A stretch of DNA of 64,000 nt, taken from NCBI GenBank assembly GCA_008638375.1, contig VIRR01000483.1:62001-126000 (forward strand). The letters run 5' to 3'. Positions 32,927 through 47,100 of this stretch are shown here, piece after piece (position 1 is the stretch's first letter; each line of letters starts with the position of its first letter). A program made the translations under genes and the position numbers. This stretch comes from Nyssa sinensis (Eukaryota; Streptophyta; Magnoliopsida; Cornales; Nyssaceae). The notes beneath the pieces were generated by a model. It had not been told where the DNA came from. It did not search any database and worked only from the letters and a program-made list of their open reading frames with translations.

Positions 32927-35880
32927 TCGGTATGATCACTAGCCCAGTCAGCGTCAAAGTAAGAGCAGAGCTCGAGAGATGAGCGAGAAGAAAAGTGAAG
33001 GCCATGAAACAAAGTTCCCTTGACATACCGTAGGATACGAAGAACAGTAGCATAGTGAGTAAAGCGAGGGGCATTCATAAACTGGCTAACCAAATGAACC
33101 GCATAAGAAATGTCCGGTCGGGTAACAGTGAGATAGATAAGACTACCGACCAGTTGTTGATACAAAGTAGCATCGGGAAGAGATTCACCATCAGTAGCAA
33201 GTAACCTAACATTAGGATCCAGTGGAGAAGTGCATTTTTTGCTGTCAATCAAGCCTACTTTAGAAAGCAAGTCAAATGCATATTTAGCTTGAGAGAGATA
33301 ATAACCATCTGAACCAGATGTAACCTCAAGACCAAGAAAGTAGTTAAGCCGCCCTAAGTCCTTCATCTCAAAACTCTGACTCAAAAAGTGCTGAAGATCT
33401 CGAATACTAGAGAGATCATCCCCTGTAATGATCATGTCATCAACATAAAAAAGAATAAGAATACTACCAGCACCAGTGGTCCGAAGGAAAAGGGCAGAGT
33501 CATAGGCACTAGGGGCAAAGCCCTGTTGAGCAATAACACAACTGAATTTAGCAAACCAGGCTCGGGGAGCTTGTTTGAGACCGTAGAGAACACGCCGAAG
33601 ATGGCAAACTGTGTGAGGAGGATGGGCATAACTAGGGGGAGGATGCATATAAACTTCCTCGACAAGATCACCATTCAAGAATACATTTTTGACATCCATC
33701 TGAAACAGTTTCTAATGATGCACAACAGCTACAGCAAGCAAAGATCGAACAAAGGTAAGACGAGCAACAGGGGCAAAAGTCTCCTCATAGTCAATACCAT
33801 ACTCCTAAGAGAAACCCTTGGCAACAAGGCAAGCTTTGTATCGTTCCACTGATCCATCTGACCGAGTCTTGATTTTATAGACCCACTTACATCCAACTGC
33901 AGACTTTCCAGAAGGTAAATCCACCAGGTCCCAAGTATGAGTTTTGGTGAGAGCTTTTAGTTCATTAGACATAGATTTCTGCCAAAGAGGGTCAGCACTA
34001 GCCTCACGATAACTCTAAGGTTCGTGAAGAGTAGCAAGGGCATAATAACAATGAAAATCTTGAAGATGAGAAGGAGGAGCTCTTACTCTAGGGGATTGAC
34101 GGAGTGCAGGTACCTAGACAGGCTCGAAGGCAGTTGATGGATCAGGAGTATCAGCAGACGTGTCAGATGACTCCGAAACAGTCGAAAAAGGAACATTTGA
34201 GGAGCTTGGCATCTCTGCAGAGGAGTCAGGGATTAAAGCAATAGATGGGTTAGTAAAGATAGGAGCATAACCGGTAGAGGACCATGGAAAATAAGAAATA
34301 CTTGTAAACATCTTATGTTCCCAAAACTCTACATGACGAGAAATACGAAGACGCTTGGATATGGGATCATAGCAACGATAACCTTTTTGAGTAAGACCAT
34401 AACCAAGAAGGCAACAGAGTCTGGATCGTGGCTCAAGTTTGGTGCGTTCGTGTGTAGGAAGAGTGACAAAACAAACACAACCAAAAACTCAAAGTAAGGA
34501 GTAGTTAGGGACCGTACCATGGAGAAGCTCAAAAGAAGTTTTATTATGTATAGTGGGTGAAGGAACACGATTGATGGTGTAGAACAGTAGTAAGTGCAGC
34601 TTCTCCCCAAAAACGTTCTGGAAGAGAAACAGAGATAAGAAATGCTCTTACTGTATCTAGAATGTGGCAATGTTTACATTCTGCTCAACCATTTTGTTGT
34701 GAGGTGTATGGACAAGAATGGTGAGAAACTATCCCATTCTGCTGTAAGAGGGTAAGAAATGACTTATCCTTGTATTCCATTGCATTATCTGAACGAAAAG
34801 TTTTAATGGTACAAAAAAAATTGAGTTTGCACCATTTTGTGAAAATTCTGGTAAACAGTGGTGAGTTCAGACCTATGCTGTAAAAGATAAATCCAAGTAT
34901 AGTGACTGTAATCATCCATAAAGATAACAAAATAACGAGATCCCCTCTCAATTGGAGTCGGGACAGGACCCCAAATATCAGAATGGACTAAGTCAAAAGG
35001 TGTAGCGGAAAAAGAGTCACTTTTATTAAAGGATAAATGTGTTTGTTTTCCAAGATGACATGAAACACAATCAAAAGACTAAAAATTAACTGAACCTAAA
35101 TGACCCTGAGAAGCCAAGAACTAGACAAGTGGAAGTGAGGCATGACCCAACCGGGAGTGCCACAAACTGGAAGTGACCGTGATGGCAGCCATGGAAGTAG
35201 TTGTTGAAGAAGGAATCTGCAGAGATGTGAGCTCAAAAAGATGTCCAACTTTACGGCATGTCCTAAGCAGCTGACCCTCTATGAATCCTGTACATCAACA
35301 CCCTTGTTAGAGAATTTCAGGTCAAGACCTAACTCACAAAGTTGTCCAATAGAAAGAAGATTTAAGGATAACTTAGGCACAAGATAAGTATCACTAACAG
35401 ATAAATTAGAGGTAGAAATAGAACTTACGTGACTAACAGGCATATGAGAACCATCGACAGTGTATATGGCAAGATTAGGAGAAAGAGCAGTTTTATGAGA
35501 GAAGATGCTGGAATCAGATGTCATATGGTTACAGCAAACAGAGTCTATAAACCACTAAGATTTACCTGGGGTGATGGATAAGGTAATGGAGGATTGGGAC
35601 AAAACCTGGTGAATTAAGTCCTTGACATCCGCTGTAGTGAGAGGAGTGGACTGAAACGGAGACTCGGGTGCAGAAGAAGTAGATAATGCGACCGCAGCTG
35701 TCTGTTGGGAAGCTTGTCGCTACTTATAATACTTGAACCTGTGACATTTATCGATGATGTGACCATGGAGTTTACACCACTTGCAATAACTAGTCTTGGA
35801 CTTAGATTGGGATGATGAACGCCCAGTAAAAGACGGTGAAGTACCAAGAGAAGTAGTGGCGAGAACCATATCAGATGATT
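32927..35880 (-). pseudogene. Copia pol (zinc knuckle, integrase, reverse transcriptase)
   Basis: Read on the minus strand from 35880 down. A CCHC knuckle (C-K-W-C, G-H, C-H) lies at about 35730-35790. Pre-integrase sequence follows at 35279-35524 and near 35100-35160 (LWHSRLGHA). The integrase core at 34600-35020 includes DIWGP, FMDDYS, FRSDNAMEY and YTSQQNG. Reverse transcriptase at 32927-33890 includes DLVDLPSGKSAVGCKWVYKI, MDVKNVFLNGDL, YGLKQAPRAWF and the catalytic LFYVDDMIITGDD. The frame is interrupted by scattered stops and small frameshifts, then by the CACTA insertion inside RNase H. Similarity to plant Ty1/copia pol is unmistakable; the lineage was not resolved. Confidence 0.93.
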
Positions 35881-38800
35881 TGTCACGCCCCGAATTTCCA
35901 CAAACCTGGGGAATGAGTGAAAATAAACAAAAAAAAAGAAATAATAAAGGACAATTACATGCATTTCAACACTAACCCAATTCAGGTTCCAATACTAATC
36001 CATAATGCCTTGCCCGCTGTTTCATAACATACAAATAAACATGAAATAGTCTAGGGCTTATGTCTTTGTACAACATCAAAATACGCCCCAAGGTCCAAAT
36101 GTAATTCCAAGTTCTTCCTTTCATTAAGACCTCATCGAGTCTCATGTAACAGGGTCGTCATCTGAAATATGATATCCCATGAATGGGTCAGCTCAACTGT
36201 TGATATGACATAATACTAATGCAAGAAACAAGATTAAGGCGTGGCATGTGTAAAGTGTACATTTATAATCTAGATGCTTTCCAGTTCATTAATACAATGC
36301 AATGTAAATATGCATGACACACCCATGCACTCTCTGCCACACCCATGTCTCGTTTACAGACCGCATCCGCTGGATCTAAGTACCAACTCCCGTTTACGGG
36401 CCTTCCCCCGATAGATTTGGGCACCAATGCAATGGCCAATTTTGGGTTTTTCACCACAGGATCTATACCCTCATAATGCATAGCACCACGTGCTCAACTC
36501 ACACCATGTTTCCAAAGGATTCACTATATGCCACGATGCTTTGATTTTCACCACACAATAATATGATCTCAACGAAGCATGCTTTAAACAATATATCATA
36601 CCTGAGGCAACAATAATATTTAACTCACAAACTTATTCCACATAAATGCATATCTCATACTGTCAATCTAAACACATGGTTACAGTTCACATTCATCACT
36701 TCACTAAATTCTCAAGGAATGCAAGAAACACATAAGCATGTAAACAACCAACTCCAGGTTATCAAATAAACATATTCCAAACAATTCCCCAACAACAGTT
36801 AAGCATACCAGTCATTCAATTTACTTATGAAATATTCCTAAACTTAATCCTATTTCTTACATTAGTAAAACATCATACCGGATGGGTTTGTCTCAACCCT
36901 AGGAAGTCATGCTCGCTATGTAGCTGAACTAAACAGTGAGAATGTAGAAGTTCAGGCCGCCTTCTCCTTTCCTTTCAGTGTCCCTAAAAGCATGAAACAT
37001 AATTCAGTCTATTGCTACTTGAACTATGCTATTCATCAAATTTTATGCTTTTATTTCACGAGTTTCTATTTTACTAAAATAGACTCTACCATTGAGTCCA
37101 GAACGTCGAATAAAGTCAGTTTAGGCTTTCACAGAATTTAATTTGAGTCTCCGGGCTAAAAATGGCAAAACGGTCATTTTACACTCTTACGGGTTCTTAC
37201 TTCTTGAGGCTCCTTTTTGAAAATTAGACTTCACGGTTGAGTCCAGAATGCTCAAAATAATAAAAATTCACTACTTTTTTACTTTAATCGGAGCTCGTTT
37301 GACTAATTTTTAACTCAAGGGCATTTTGGTAATTTTTAGTGTCCCTACGGGTCTTTTATTTTTTGGGACCTCGTCTCACAACACGGACCTTACCGTTGGA
37401 TTCAGAATGGTCGAGATAGTCAAAATACACTAATGACTTGTCCTATTTGGACTCCGAGCTGTTTCGTAATATTTAATTTAATTAATTAAATAAAGTTACA
37501 ATATATATATATATATATTTGCGCACCAAAGTTGACATGGGATTGTCCTGTCAACTTAGTCACACGTACCCCTTTCCACACGCTCCACCACGATTCGAGT
37601 CACAGGGGCTGCGCCCCTGCGCAATTTTTTTTCAAATTTTTTTCCAGCCAAATAGTGGACAACGCCCTAAATCGCGAATAGGTTATCCAGTCCCCCCCTC
37701 AGTTTATCTCACCCCCATTTCATATCCCCCCAACCAAACAGGCCCAATCCTACTTAATTTATAACCAAAACAACGCAGTGTTGCCCCAACGAACACCCAA
37801 ACGGCGCCGTATTGCATTTACTGTTCATCATCCCTTTCGGTTATCCGGTGAAGGAACCCTAAGGTTCCGTCGCCATCTCCGGCGACGGCGATGATTTTTC
37901 GGCCAGATTTCGATGGTTTAAAAATGTAATTTTCCTTCATTTTTCATGAGGGTTTCATATCAAACCTCGGTTTTAGATTCAAACCACTAGATCATCACGA
38001 ATAGAGGGTCAAACCTCTCCGGTCGACTTTTCGGCCAAGCCTAAAGTTTCATTTTCGTGACTTCACAGTCACTATTTCCACTCATTTTTATCGCTAACAG
38101 TTTTCTGCACCAAAGGGGATTAGTTCCCCATTGTTTGTTTCAGTTTTAACACATAAAATATATAAACAACCAATTATCACCCTCCCATGTAACTCTACTT
38201 TTCTCGCTCATTCCTCGACCTTTTTCATTCATTCTTTTTGCATTATTTTTCTTATTTCGAACTCTATATGGCTCACTAATATTTAACCTTTCATTTATGC
38301 TTGAAAACTTTTAAAATGCAAAAAAAAAAAAAAACAAAAATCAAGCTTGCCTTCCTTTTTCTGGATTTTCTCACTCCTCCCTTGAACTCCCACTTCTGTT
38401 CCCCACTTCTAAGCCTTCTGAACTCCTCCAGTTGTGCCACGACCTCCCTAACTTAGCCTCTCTCTTTTCTGATTTCTTTTCTCTCTAACCAATGTACACA
38501 CTCAACATATACACATAGATACATACCACTCCACACGCAAGGTCACTGCAGCCTACCATTTCCCCCTCTTTTCTGACTTCTCCACTGTCCAAATCACTTC
38601 TCCTTTTTCTTCTTTTCAGAATGTAGCTTTGATTAAATGCATTGCTTGCATTTTGGGTCTTTCGTGTATATATATATATATATATATATGTATATTATAT
38701 TACACATGCACACCCACTTGCACACACTCACACGGCTGTACACACACACACACACACACAACACACATACAACATCTTATGTATACATAACATATATAAT

Positions 38801-38943
38801 ACTTCATGCATATACATATATACCGTACATTATATATATATATATACATATACATGTAGACATATATAGATAATGCACATTTCATCCATACACATATATT
38901 CATAAAAAAATATTTATTCCAAAAAAAATTTCAGATCTCTACA
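35881..38943 (-). repeat. Gypsy 3' LTR
   Basis: 3063 bp. From left to right in plus view: TGTCACGCCCCGAATTTCC end; three internal modules each holding a TTGAGTCCAGAA or TTGGATTCAGAA phrase (about 37090, 37225, 37395); a CGGCGACGGCGATG block; then TA and CA microsatellites at 38665-38870. ORFs at 37519-37764 and 38637-38903 are microsatellite or chance frames. Confidence 0.93.
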
Positions 38944-38956
38944 TCCTTCCCTCCTT
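38944..38956 (-). promoter_or_regulatory. Gypsy polypurine tract
   Basis: Minus-strand AAGGAGGGAAGGA directly upstream of the 3' LTR. Confidence 0.85.
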
Positions 38957-38990
38957 AAAGAAATTTCATCCCGAAATTTAAAAATATACA

Positions 38991-41900
38991 TCAATGATCA
39001 AATAACTCGGGATACCTTGCATGGACTTCGGCCTCACGTTCCCAAGTAGCTTCTTCGACCCCATGATGGTTCCAACGAACCTTGACCAAATGGATGGTCT
39101 TGCCTCGTAAAACCTAATCCCTCGAGTCCAATATCTCTACGGGTCTCTAATCATAAGAAATGTCACCCTCTAACTGAAGATCTACCCAATCTAGCAAATG
39201 TGAAGGGTTGGGCTCATACTTCCTCAACATCGACACATGGAAAACATTGTGAACCCCAGATAGCTGTGGCGGTAATGCTAGCTTATATGCCACCTCACCA
39301 ACCTTCCCAAAGATCTCAAATGGGCCTATAAACCGTGACGACAGCTTCCCACTACGCCTAAATCTCCTCAATCCTCGCCGTGGGGCTACCTTGAGGAACA
39401 CATGTCCCCCAACATCAAATGATAGAGGTCATCGCCTCTTGTCCGCATAACTCTTCTGTTGGCTCTGTGCTGTCAACAGACGCTACTGGATCACCTGTAT
39501 CTTCTCCGTGATCTAACGGACTAAGTCGGGCCCCAAAGCAGCTGTCTCCCTCACCTCAGTCCAACACACCGGTGAACGACACAGCTTACCATACAACGCC
39601 TCGAATGGTGCCATCTCATTATTGGACTGATAGCTGTTGTTGTAGGCAAACTCTACCAAAGTAAGGTGATCCTTCCAGCTACCCCTGAAGTCCATAACAC
39701 AGGCTCTAAGCATGTCCTCTAGGATCTGAATGGTACGCTCTGACTAACCGTCAGTCTGAGAATGAAAGGCAATGCTAAACTGTAGCTGAGTTCCTAAGGT
39801 TGTCTGAAGACTCTACCAAAACCGTGCGATGAAGCATGGGTCTCTGTTTGAAACTATGGAAACAGGAATCCCATGTAGTCGTACTATCTCTCGGTTATAC
39901 AACCTACTAAGAACATCTGATGAATTGATCGTTCTAATTGGTAAGAAGTGGGCAGACTTCGTCAACCTGTCAACTATAACCCAAACTATATCGTGACCTC
40001 TAGGTGACTTCGGAAGACCCATCACAAAATCCATGGTAACGTGCTCCCACTTCCACTCGGCCACTAGCAATGGCTGCAACAAACCCCCAGGTCTCTGGTG
40101 CTCAGCCTTCACCTGCTGGCACGTGAGACATCTAGACACAAACTGCACTACGTTTGCCTTCATCCTCGTCCACCAATACTGGCGGCGTAAATCATGATAC
40201 ATCTTAGTGCCTCCTAGGTGCACTGCTAGGCGTGAATGATGGAAATCTCTAAGGACAACCCTAAGAGACTCGGGAACAAAGACTTTACCCATATACCTCA
40301 AGCTAAGGTCAGAATGAACTGTCCACCCCTCAAAGCCCTCGGTACTAGCAACTCATGCTCGGATCTACTCTGCCTCTGTGTCCTGTAACTGTGCCTCAAT
40401 AACCCTGCTCAACAATGAAGGTTGTGCACACACACTGAACAGTGTGGCATGTCCCTCAGACTCAACAAGCTCTAAGTCAAACTCTCCAATGTCTCCCATC
40501 ATCTTCCACTCTCTAATAGCAATGCTAGCTACAGTGCTCCTCAACCTCCTACTAAGTGCATCTGCTACGACATTGGCCTTCCCAGGATGGTACTGAAGGT
40601 CAAAGTCATAGTCCTCCATATACTCCATCCATCTCCTCTACCGAATGTTCAAGTCCTTTTGCGTGAAAATGTATCTAAGGCTCTTGTGATCTGAGAACAC
40701 CTCGAACCTCACCCCATATAATTAGTGTCGCCAACTCTTAAGTGCAAAGATGATGACAGCTAACTCTAAATCATGTGTAGGGTAGTTCTGCTCATGGCTC
40801 TTCAATTGACGAGAACCATAGGCTACCACTTTACCCTCCTACATCAACACACAACCCAATCCCTCTCATGAAGCATGACAATAAACAGTATAGCCCATAC
40901 CTCCCTCAGGTATAATCAAGACGGGCGCTGAAGTCAATCTCCTCTTTAGCTCCTGAAATGATTGCTCACAGTCATCTGTCCACTCAAATCTAATGCCCTT
41001 GTGCGTCAGACGAGTCATCGGCGCGGTAAGACGAGAAAACCCCTCTACAAACCGACGGTAGTATCCTACCAATCCCAAGAAACTCCGAATCTCAAACACA
41101 TTCTTCGGCCTCTCCCAACTCATAACAGAGTCAATCTTAGAAGGATCCATAGACACTCCACTACCTGACACAACATGACCAAAAAACTGTACCTCCTAAA
41201 GCCAAAACTCACACTTTGAAAACTTAGCAAATAGATGGTGCTCCCTCAAAATCTGTAACACAGTCCATAGATGAAAGGCATGCTCATCCTCAGAAGGTGA
41301 GTAAATCAAAATATCATCAACAAACACCACGACAAACTGATCTATATAAGAACTAAAAATGTGATGCATCAAGTCCATGAACGCTATCGGGGCATTTGTC
41401 ACACCAAATGGCATAACCATAAACTCATAATGGCCAGAACGGGTATGAAAAGCAGTCTTCGCTATGTCCTCCTCCCGTACCCTCAACTGATGATACCCCG
41501 ATCTAAGATCAATCTTCGAGAAAGATCTCGAACCCCTAAGTTGATCAAATAGGTCATCTATCCTCAGCAATGGGTACTTGTTCTTGATAGTAACCAGGTT
41601 CAGCCTCCTATAGTCCACACACAATCGTAATGTCCCATCCTTCTTCTTCGCAAATAGTGCCGAAGCACCCCACGGAGAAGTATTAGGACGGATAAACCCC
41701 TTACCCTGCAGGTCAGTCAACTGTTCCTTCAGCTCTCACAACTCCGGTAAGGTGGAATAGAAATGGGTACAGTGCCGGGGATAAGCTCTATCGTGAACTC
41801 TACCTCTCGCCTCAGCGGTAAACTAGTTAAGTCATTCGGGAAGACATCAGGAAACTCATCCATTACTGGTGGCAGCATACTCTCTGTAGTCCCACTATCA

Positions 41901-42330
41901 CCTACAACCAAGCTAGCCAACATGTAACTATGGCCTCTCCAACTCCTCGAGTCGTACAAGGGTGGCACCAAGAAATCCCACGATCTCTTGTGAAATGAAA
42001 GCTATCCCCCTCAGGAGTACATACTGTCACTCTCCCTCTATAGCAATCTATACTCGCCCGGTAGGTAAATAACCAATCCATCCCTAAAATAACATCAAAG
42101 CCAGTCATGTCAAGCAAAATGAAATCAAAGTAAAGGGTGCGATCAGCTATCTCTAGTGAGCAATCTCTATAGATCCTCGTCAATATCACACTTACCCCAA
42201 TTGGTGTATCAACATGTAACGGTGGATCCAACCGATCTATATCCAACCCCAATGACATGGCAAACATAGTAGATATGAATGAATGCGATGCACCGGAGTC
42301 TATCAGTACACTGGCCCATGAACTAAATAC
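38991..42330 (-). pseudogene. Gypsy pol (protease, RT, RNase H, integrase), degraded
   Basis: On the minus strand: protease with the catalytic LIDSGASHSF near 42270-42300. Reverse transcriptase at 41196-41760 has [32 protein letters not shown] and the catalytic FVDD ([12 protein letters not shown]). RNase H at about 40640-40900 follows, with FSDHKSLRYIFTQKDLN. Integrase has an HHCC zinc region (HHSRLAVH, CLTCQQVK) at 40140-40260, then MDFVMGLPKSPRGHD, and SERTIQILEDML. The C-terminus ends WNHHGVEEATWERE, as in Tekay/Del chromoviruses. At least eight stops interrupt it, for example at 40638, 40365, 39813, 39744 and 39114. Confidence 0.94.
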
Positions 42331-42439
42331 AAGGAATGTACCTCAAACCACTGATGGTCTAGAAGTAGAGGCCTTCAGTGTGGCTATTGTATAAACACGG
42401 CCCTGGGTAGTCTGGCCCTGCCTGCCTCCCCCTCTCTGT

Positions 42440-43796
42440 CCCTACTGTCCTCCTCCCCTTGGTGCGGGAGCTTTAACACTTAGTGCGAAGGGTGCAGACT
42501 GGAAATATGGCGCTGGGGGTCTGTGGCCTGGCTGTGATTATGGCAGAGGCATCTGGGTATGCTGGTAATAATGGGGTCTCGGTGTGCTCTGTGAGGTCTG
42601 CCCCTAAGGGCAGTTGGCCCTAACATGGCCTGTCTGGTGGCAAGTGTAGCATAGTCGTGGAGCTCTCCACCCCTAACTCTGTTCCTGAGGTGGAAGTGAC
42701 ATCTGACTCGGTCCAGTCCCATATCCCTAGCTGGGATCTCTCTGTGGACAATCGACCATTCTATGGCCAGGTTGTCTACGCCGCTAACATATAATGGGTC
42801 CCTGTGATACCCCCCTCGAGGAGCAACAGACATAATAGGTTGGGAGGCTAAGAACTGAACAGGCCTCTAGGATGTCAATGGGAAAGATGCACCGGTCTGG
42901 GACCTCTTCAACGGTCTCCCAACAGTGTGAGTCAGAGTAGGCATAGTAGGCTGGGCAGGTGTAGACATCTGTGATGTGGCTGTCCTACCCTGGGTCCGGG
43001 ATTCCCTGATCCCTCTAATGTCGGCCAACTCTCTCTCTACTCTGGTGGCCCTAGTCACCGCCTCTTCATATGTGCCCATAATGTGCCCGGCCAATCTGTC
43101 CCTAATAGAGGTCTTCAACCCCTTGACAAAATGAAAGACCCTCAGACGCTCATCCCCAATAATGTGTGAGGAAAATCTCCCCAATGCAGTAAATCGGGAC
43201 TCGTACTGAGTCATTGTCATATCCTGCTAGAGTAGTGTCCCAAACTCCTCTATGAACCAGATCCTAACAGTCTCTAGAAAGTAGTGGTCATTGAACATGG
43301 CCACAAAAGCATCCCATCCCTCACCAAATCTATCTATCCGGTCAGCAGCTACCTCCTACCACTGGCTGGCTAAATCCGTAAGCTAGAAGGTGGCACATCG
43401 GATCCTCAAATGTGGCTCAGTGATCCCCTGTGAGTCTAGGATCCTGGTAGTCTGTCTCAGCCACTCCTCTGCAGCCAATGGGTCAGGCTGCCCAGCAAAT
43501 GTAGGAGGTCTCATCCTCTGGAACACCTTCATCATGAAGGTATCCCTGGTCTCGCCACCTGTGGTCCGGGTCTCCTGTATGACCCGAAAACACTCTTGTA
43601 ATATGGCTGCCATATCTCTGGTGCCGATGGTCTACTCTACCTCCTCTATTGGAACAGGAGCAGGGGCAACAACCTCCTCAGTTGCACTATAGACTGGGGC
43701 AGTAGCTCTGGGTCTGCCACGTCGAGGTGGGGCAGCAGTCCTAGGTCTACCCCGTCTAGGTGGTCCAGCTCTCGTAAGAGCTCGTCTCGGTGGCAT
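42440..43796 (-). pseudogene. Gypsy gag, degraded
   Basis: The minus-strand ATG at 43794-43796 begins MPPRRALTRAGPPRRGRPR, an Arg/Pro-rich leader. The retrotransposon gag domain follows at about 43600-42980 (FQRMRPPTFAGQPDPLAAEE, QYESRFTALGRF). A CCHC knuckle (C-Y-T-C-H-Q-T-G-H-V-R-A-N-C) lies near 42612-42653. Stops at plus positions 43632, 43383, 43356, 43227 and 42867 fall mostly where relatives have glutamine. The protein would have formed the virus-like particle; this copy cannot be translated through. Confidence 0.92.
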
Positions 43797-44177
43797 GAGT
43801 CTACAAGTCCAAGGAAAGAGAAAAATTTAATACCTCTTTTTACGTCTAGGCATAATCATAAAAAAATTCTCAGTCATGTTCTTATCAACAACTTACACTT
43901 AACAGGTAGTACATATAGCATGTCATAATGTACACTTAATCAATTCTCACACATTACACATATCATGCATCTCACTACATTAAATCATATAATCATGCAT
44001 CATAATATAGCATCAATTAACACGTAATTGCAACATGTCATGCTTCAAGTGTAGATAATCACATAACACACAAGATCCTATCGTATACAACCGGCAGGTC
44101 ACACTAAGTCTTACTCTTTCCTCTTGGGTCTCATGGTGTTTAACAACACTTCACAGTCTCTAGGTATTCGAAACTAT

Positions 44178-44189
44178 GCTCTGATACCA
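44178..44189 (-). promoter_or_regulatory. Gypsy primer binding site
   Basis: Minus-strand TGGTATCAGAGC, an exact initiator tRNA-Met complement, three bases from the 5' LTR. Confidence 0.9.
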
Positions 44190-44192
44190 CGT

Positions 44193-47100
44193 TGTCACAC
44201 CCCGAATTTCCACAAACCTGGGGAGTGAGTGAAAATAAATAAAAAAGGAAATAATAAAGGACAATTACATGCATTTCAACACTAACCCAATTCAGGTTCC
44301 GATACTAATCCATAATGCTTTGCCCGTTGTTTCATAACATACAAATAAACATGAAATAGTCTAGGGCTTATGCCATTGTACAACATCAAAACACGCCCCA
44401 AGGGCCAAATGTAATTCCAAGTTCTTCCTTTCATTAAGACCTCATCGAGTCTCATGTAACAGGGTCGTCATCTAAAACATGATATCCCACGAATGGGTCA
44501 GCTCAACTGCTGGTATGACATAATACTAATGCAAGAAATAAGATTAAGGCGTGGCATGTGCAAAGTGTACATTTATAATCTAGATGCTTTCCAGTTCATC
44601 AATACAATACAATGTAAATATGCATGACACACCCATGCACTCTATGCCACACCCATGTCTCGTTTACAGACCGCATCCGTTGGATTTGAGTACCAACTCC
44701 CGTTTACGGGCCTTCCCCCGATGGATCTGGGCACCAATGCAATGGCTAATTTTGGGTTTTTCACCACAGGATCTACACCCTCATAATGCATAGCACCACG
44801 TGCTCAACTCACACCATGTTTCCAAAGGATTCACTATATGCCAAGATGCTTTGATTTTCACTACAGTAATATAATCTCAACGAAGCATGCTTTAAACAAT
44901 ATCTCATACCCGAGGCAACAATAATATTTAACTCACAAACTTATTCCACATAAATGCATATCTCATACTGTCAATCTAAACACATGGTTGCAGTTCACAT
45001 TCATCACTTCACTAAATTCTCAAGGAATGCAAGAAACACATAAGCATGTAAACAACCAACTCCAGGTTATCAAATAAACATATTCCAAACAATTCCCCAA
45101 CAACAGTTAAGCATGCCAGGTCATTCAATGTACTCATGAAATATTCCTAAACTTAATCCTATTTCTTACATTAGTAAAACATCATACCGGATGGGTTTGT
45201 CTCAACCCTAGGAAGTCATGCTCGCTATATAGCTGAACTAAACAGTGAGAATATAGAAGGTCAAGCCTGCATTCTTCTTTCCTTTCAGTGTCCCTAAAAG
45301 CATGAAACATAACTCAATCTATTGCTACTTAATTATGCTATTCATCAAATTTTATGATTTTATTTCATGAGTTTCTATTTTACTAAAATAGACTATACCA
45401 TTGAGTCTGAAACGTCAAATAAAGTCGGTTTAGGCTTTCACAGAATTTAATTTGAGTGTCCGGGCTAAAAAGGGCAAAACGATCATTTTACACTCTTACG
45501 GGTTCTTACTTCTCGAGGCTCTTTTTCACAAATTGGACTCCACGGTTGAGTCCAAAATGCTCAAAATAATAAAAATTCACTACTTGTTTACTTTAATCGG
45601 AACTCGTTTGACTACTTTTTAACTCAAGGGCATTTTGGTAATTTTCAGTGTCCCTACGGGTCTTTTATTTTTCGGGACCTTGTCTCGGAGCACGGACCTC
45701 ACCGTTGGATTCAGAATGATTGAAATAGTTAAAATACACAAATGACTTATCCCATTTGGACTCCAGGCCGTTTCGTGATATTTAATTTAATTTAATTAAT
45801 TTAATTAATTAAATAAAATTACAATATAATATATATATATATACATATATATATTTGCGCACCAAAGTTGACACGAGATTGTCCTGTCAACTTGGTCACA
45901 CGTGCCCCTTTCCACACGCTCCACCACGGTTCGAGTCGTAGGGGCTGCGCCCTTGCGCAATTTTTTTCAAATTTTTTTCTAGCCAAACAATGGACAAAGC
46001 CCTAAATCCTGAATAGGTTATCCAATCACCCCCTCGGTTTATCTCATTCCCATTTCATATCCCCCAAACCAAACAGGCCCAATCCTACTTAAGTTATAAC
46101 CAAAACGACGCAGTGTTGCCCCAACGAACACCCAAACGGCGCCGTATTGCATTTACTATTCATCATCCCTTTCGGTTATCTGGTGAAGGAACCCTAGGGT
46201 TTAGTCGCCATCTCCGGCGACGGCGACGATTTTTCGGCCAGATTTTGATGGTTTAAAAATGTAATTTTCCTTCATTTTTCATAAGGGTTTCATTTCAAAC
46301 CTCGATTTTAGATTCAAACCACTAGATCATCACGAATAGAGGGTCAAACCTCTCCGGTCGACTTTCCGGCCAAGCCTAAAGTTTCATTTTCGTGACTTCA
46401 CAGTCATTGTTTCCACTCATTTTTATCGCTAACAGTTTTCTGCACCAAAGGGGATTAGTTCCCCATTGTTTGTTTCGGTTTTAACACATAAAATATGTAA
46501 ACAATCGATTATCACCCTCCCCTGTAACTTTACTTTTCTCGCTCATTCCTCGACCTTTTCCATTCATTCTTTTTGCATTATTTTTCTTATTTTGAACTCT
46601 ATAAGGCTCACTAATTTAACCTTTCATTTATGCTTGAAAACTTTTAAAAAGAAAAAAAGAAATCAAGCTTACCTTCCTTTTTCTAGATTTTCTCACTCCT
46701 CCCTTGAACTCCCACTTCTGTTCCCCACTTCTAAGCCTTCTGAACTCCTCCAGTTGTGTCACGACCTCCCTAACTTACCCTCTCTCTTTTCTGATTTCTT
46801 TTCTCTCTGACCAATGTACGCACTCAACATATACACATAGATACACACCACTCCACACGCAACGTTACTGCAGCCCACCATTTCCCCCTCTTTTCTGGCT
46901 TCTCCACTGTCCAAATCACTTCTCCTTTTTCTTTTTTTTCATAATGCAGCTTTGCATTAAATGCATTGCTTGCATTTTGGGTCTTTCATGTATATATATA
47001 TATATATATGTATATTATATTACACATGCACACCCAATTGCACACACTCACACGGCTGTACACACACACACACAGCACACATACAACATCTTATGTATAC

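Noticed and set aside
38637..38903. Tyr/Ile/His/Thr-rich ORFs on both strands
   Set aside because: Translations of TA and CA microsatellites in the gypsy LTR; the same appears at 46966-47148.
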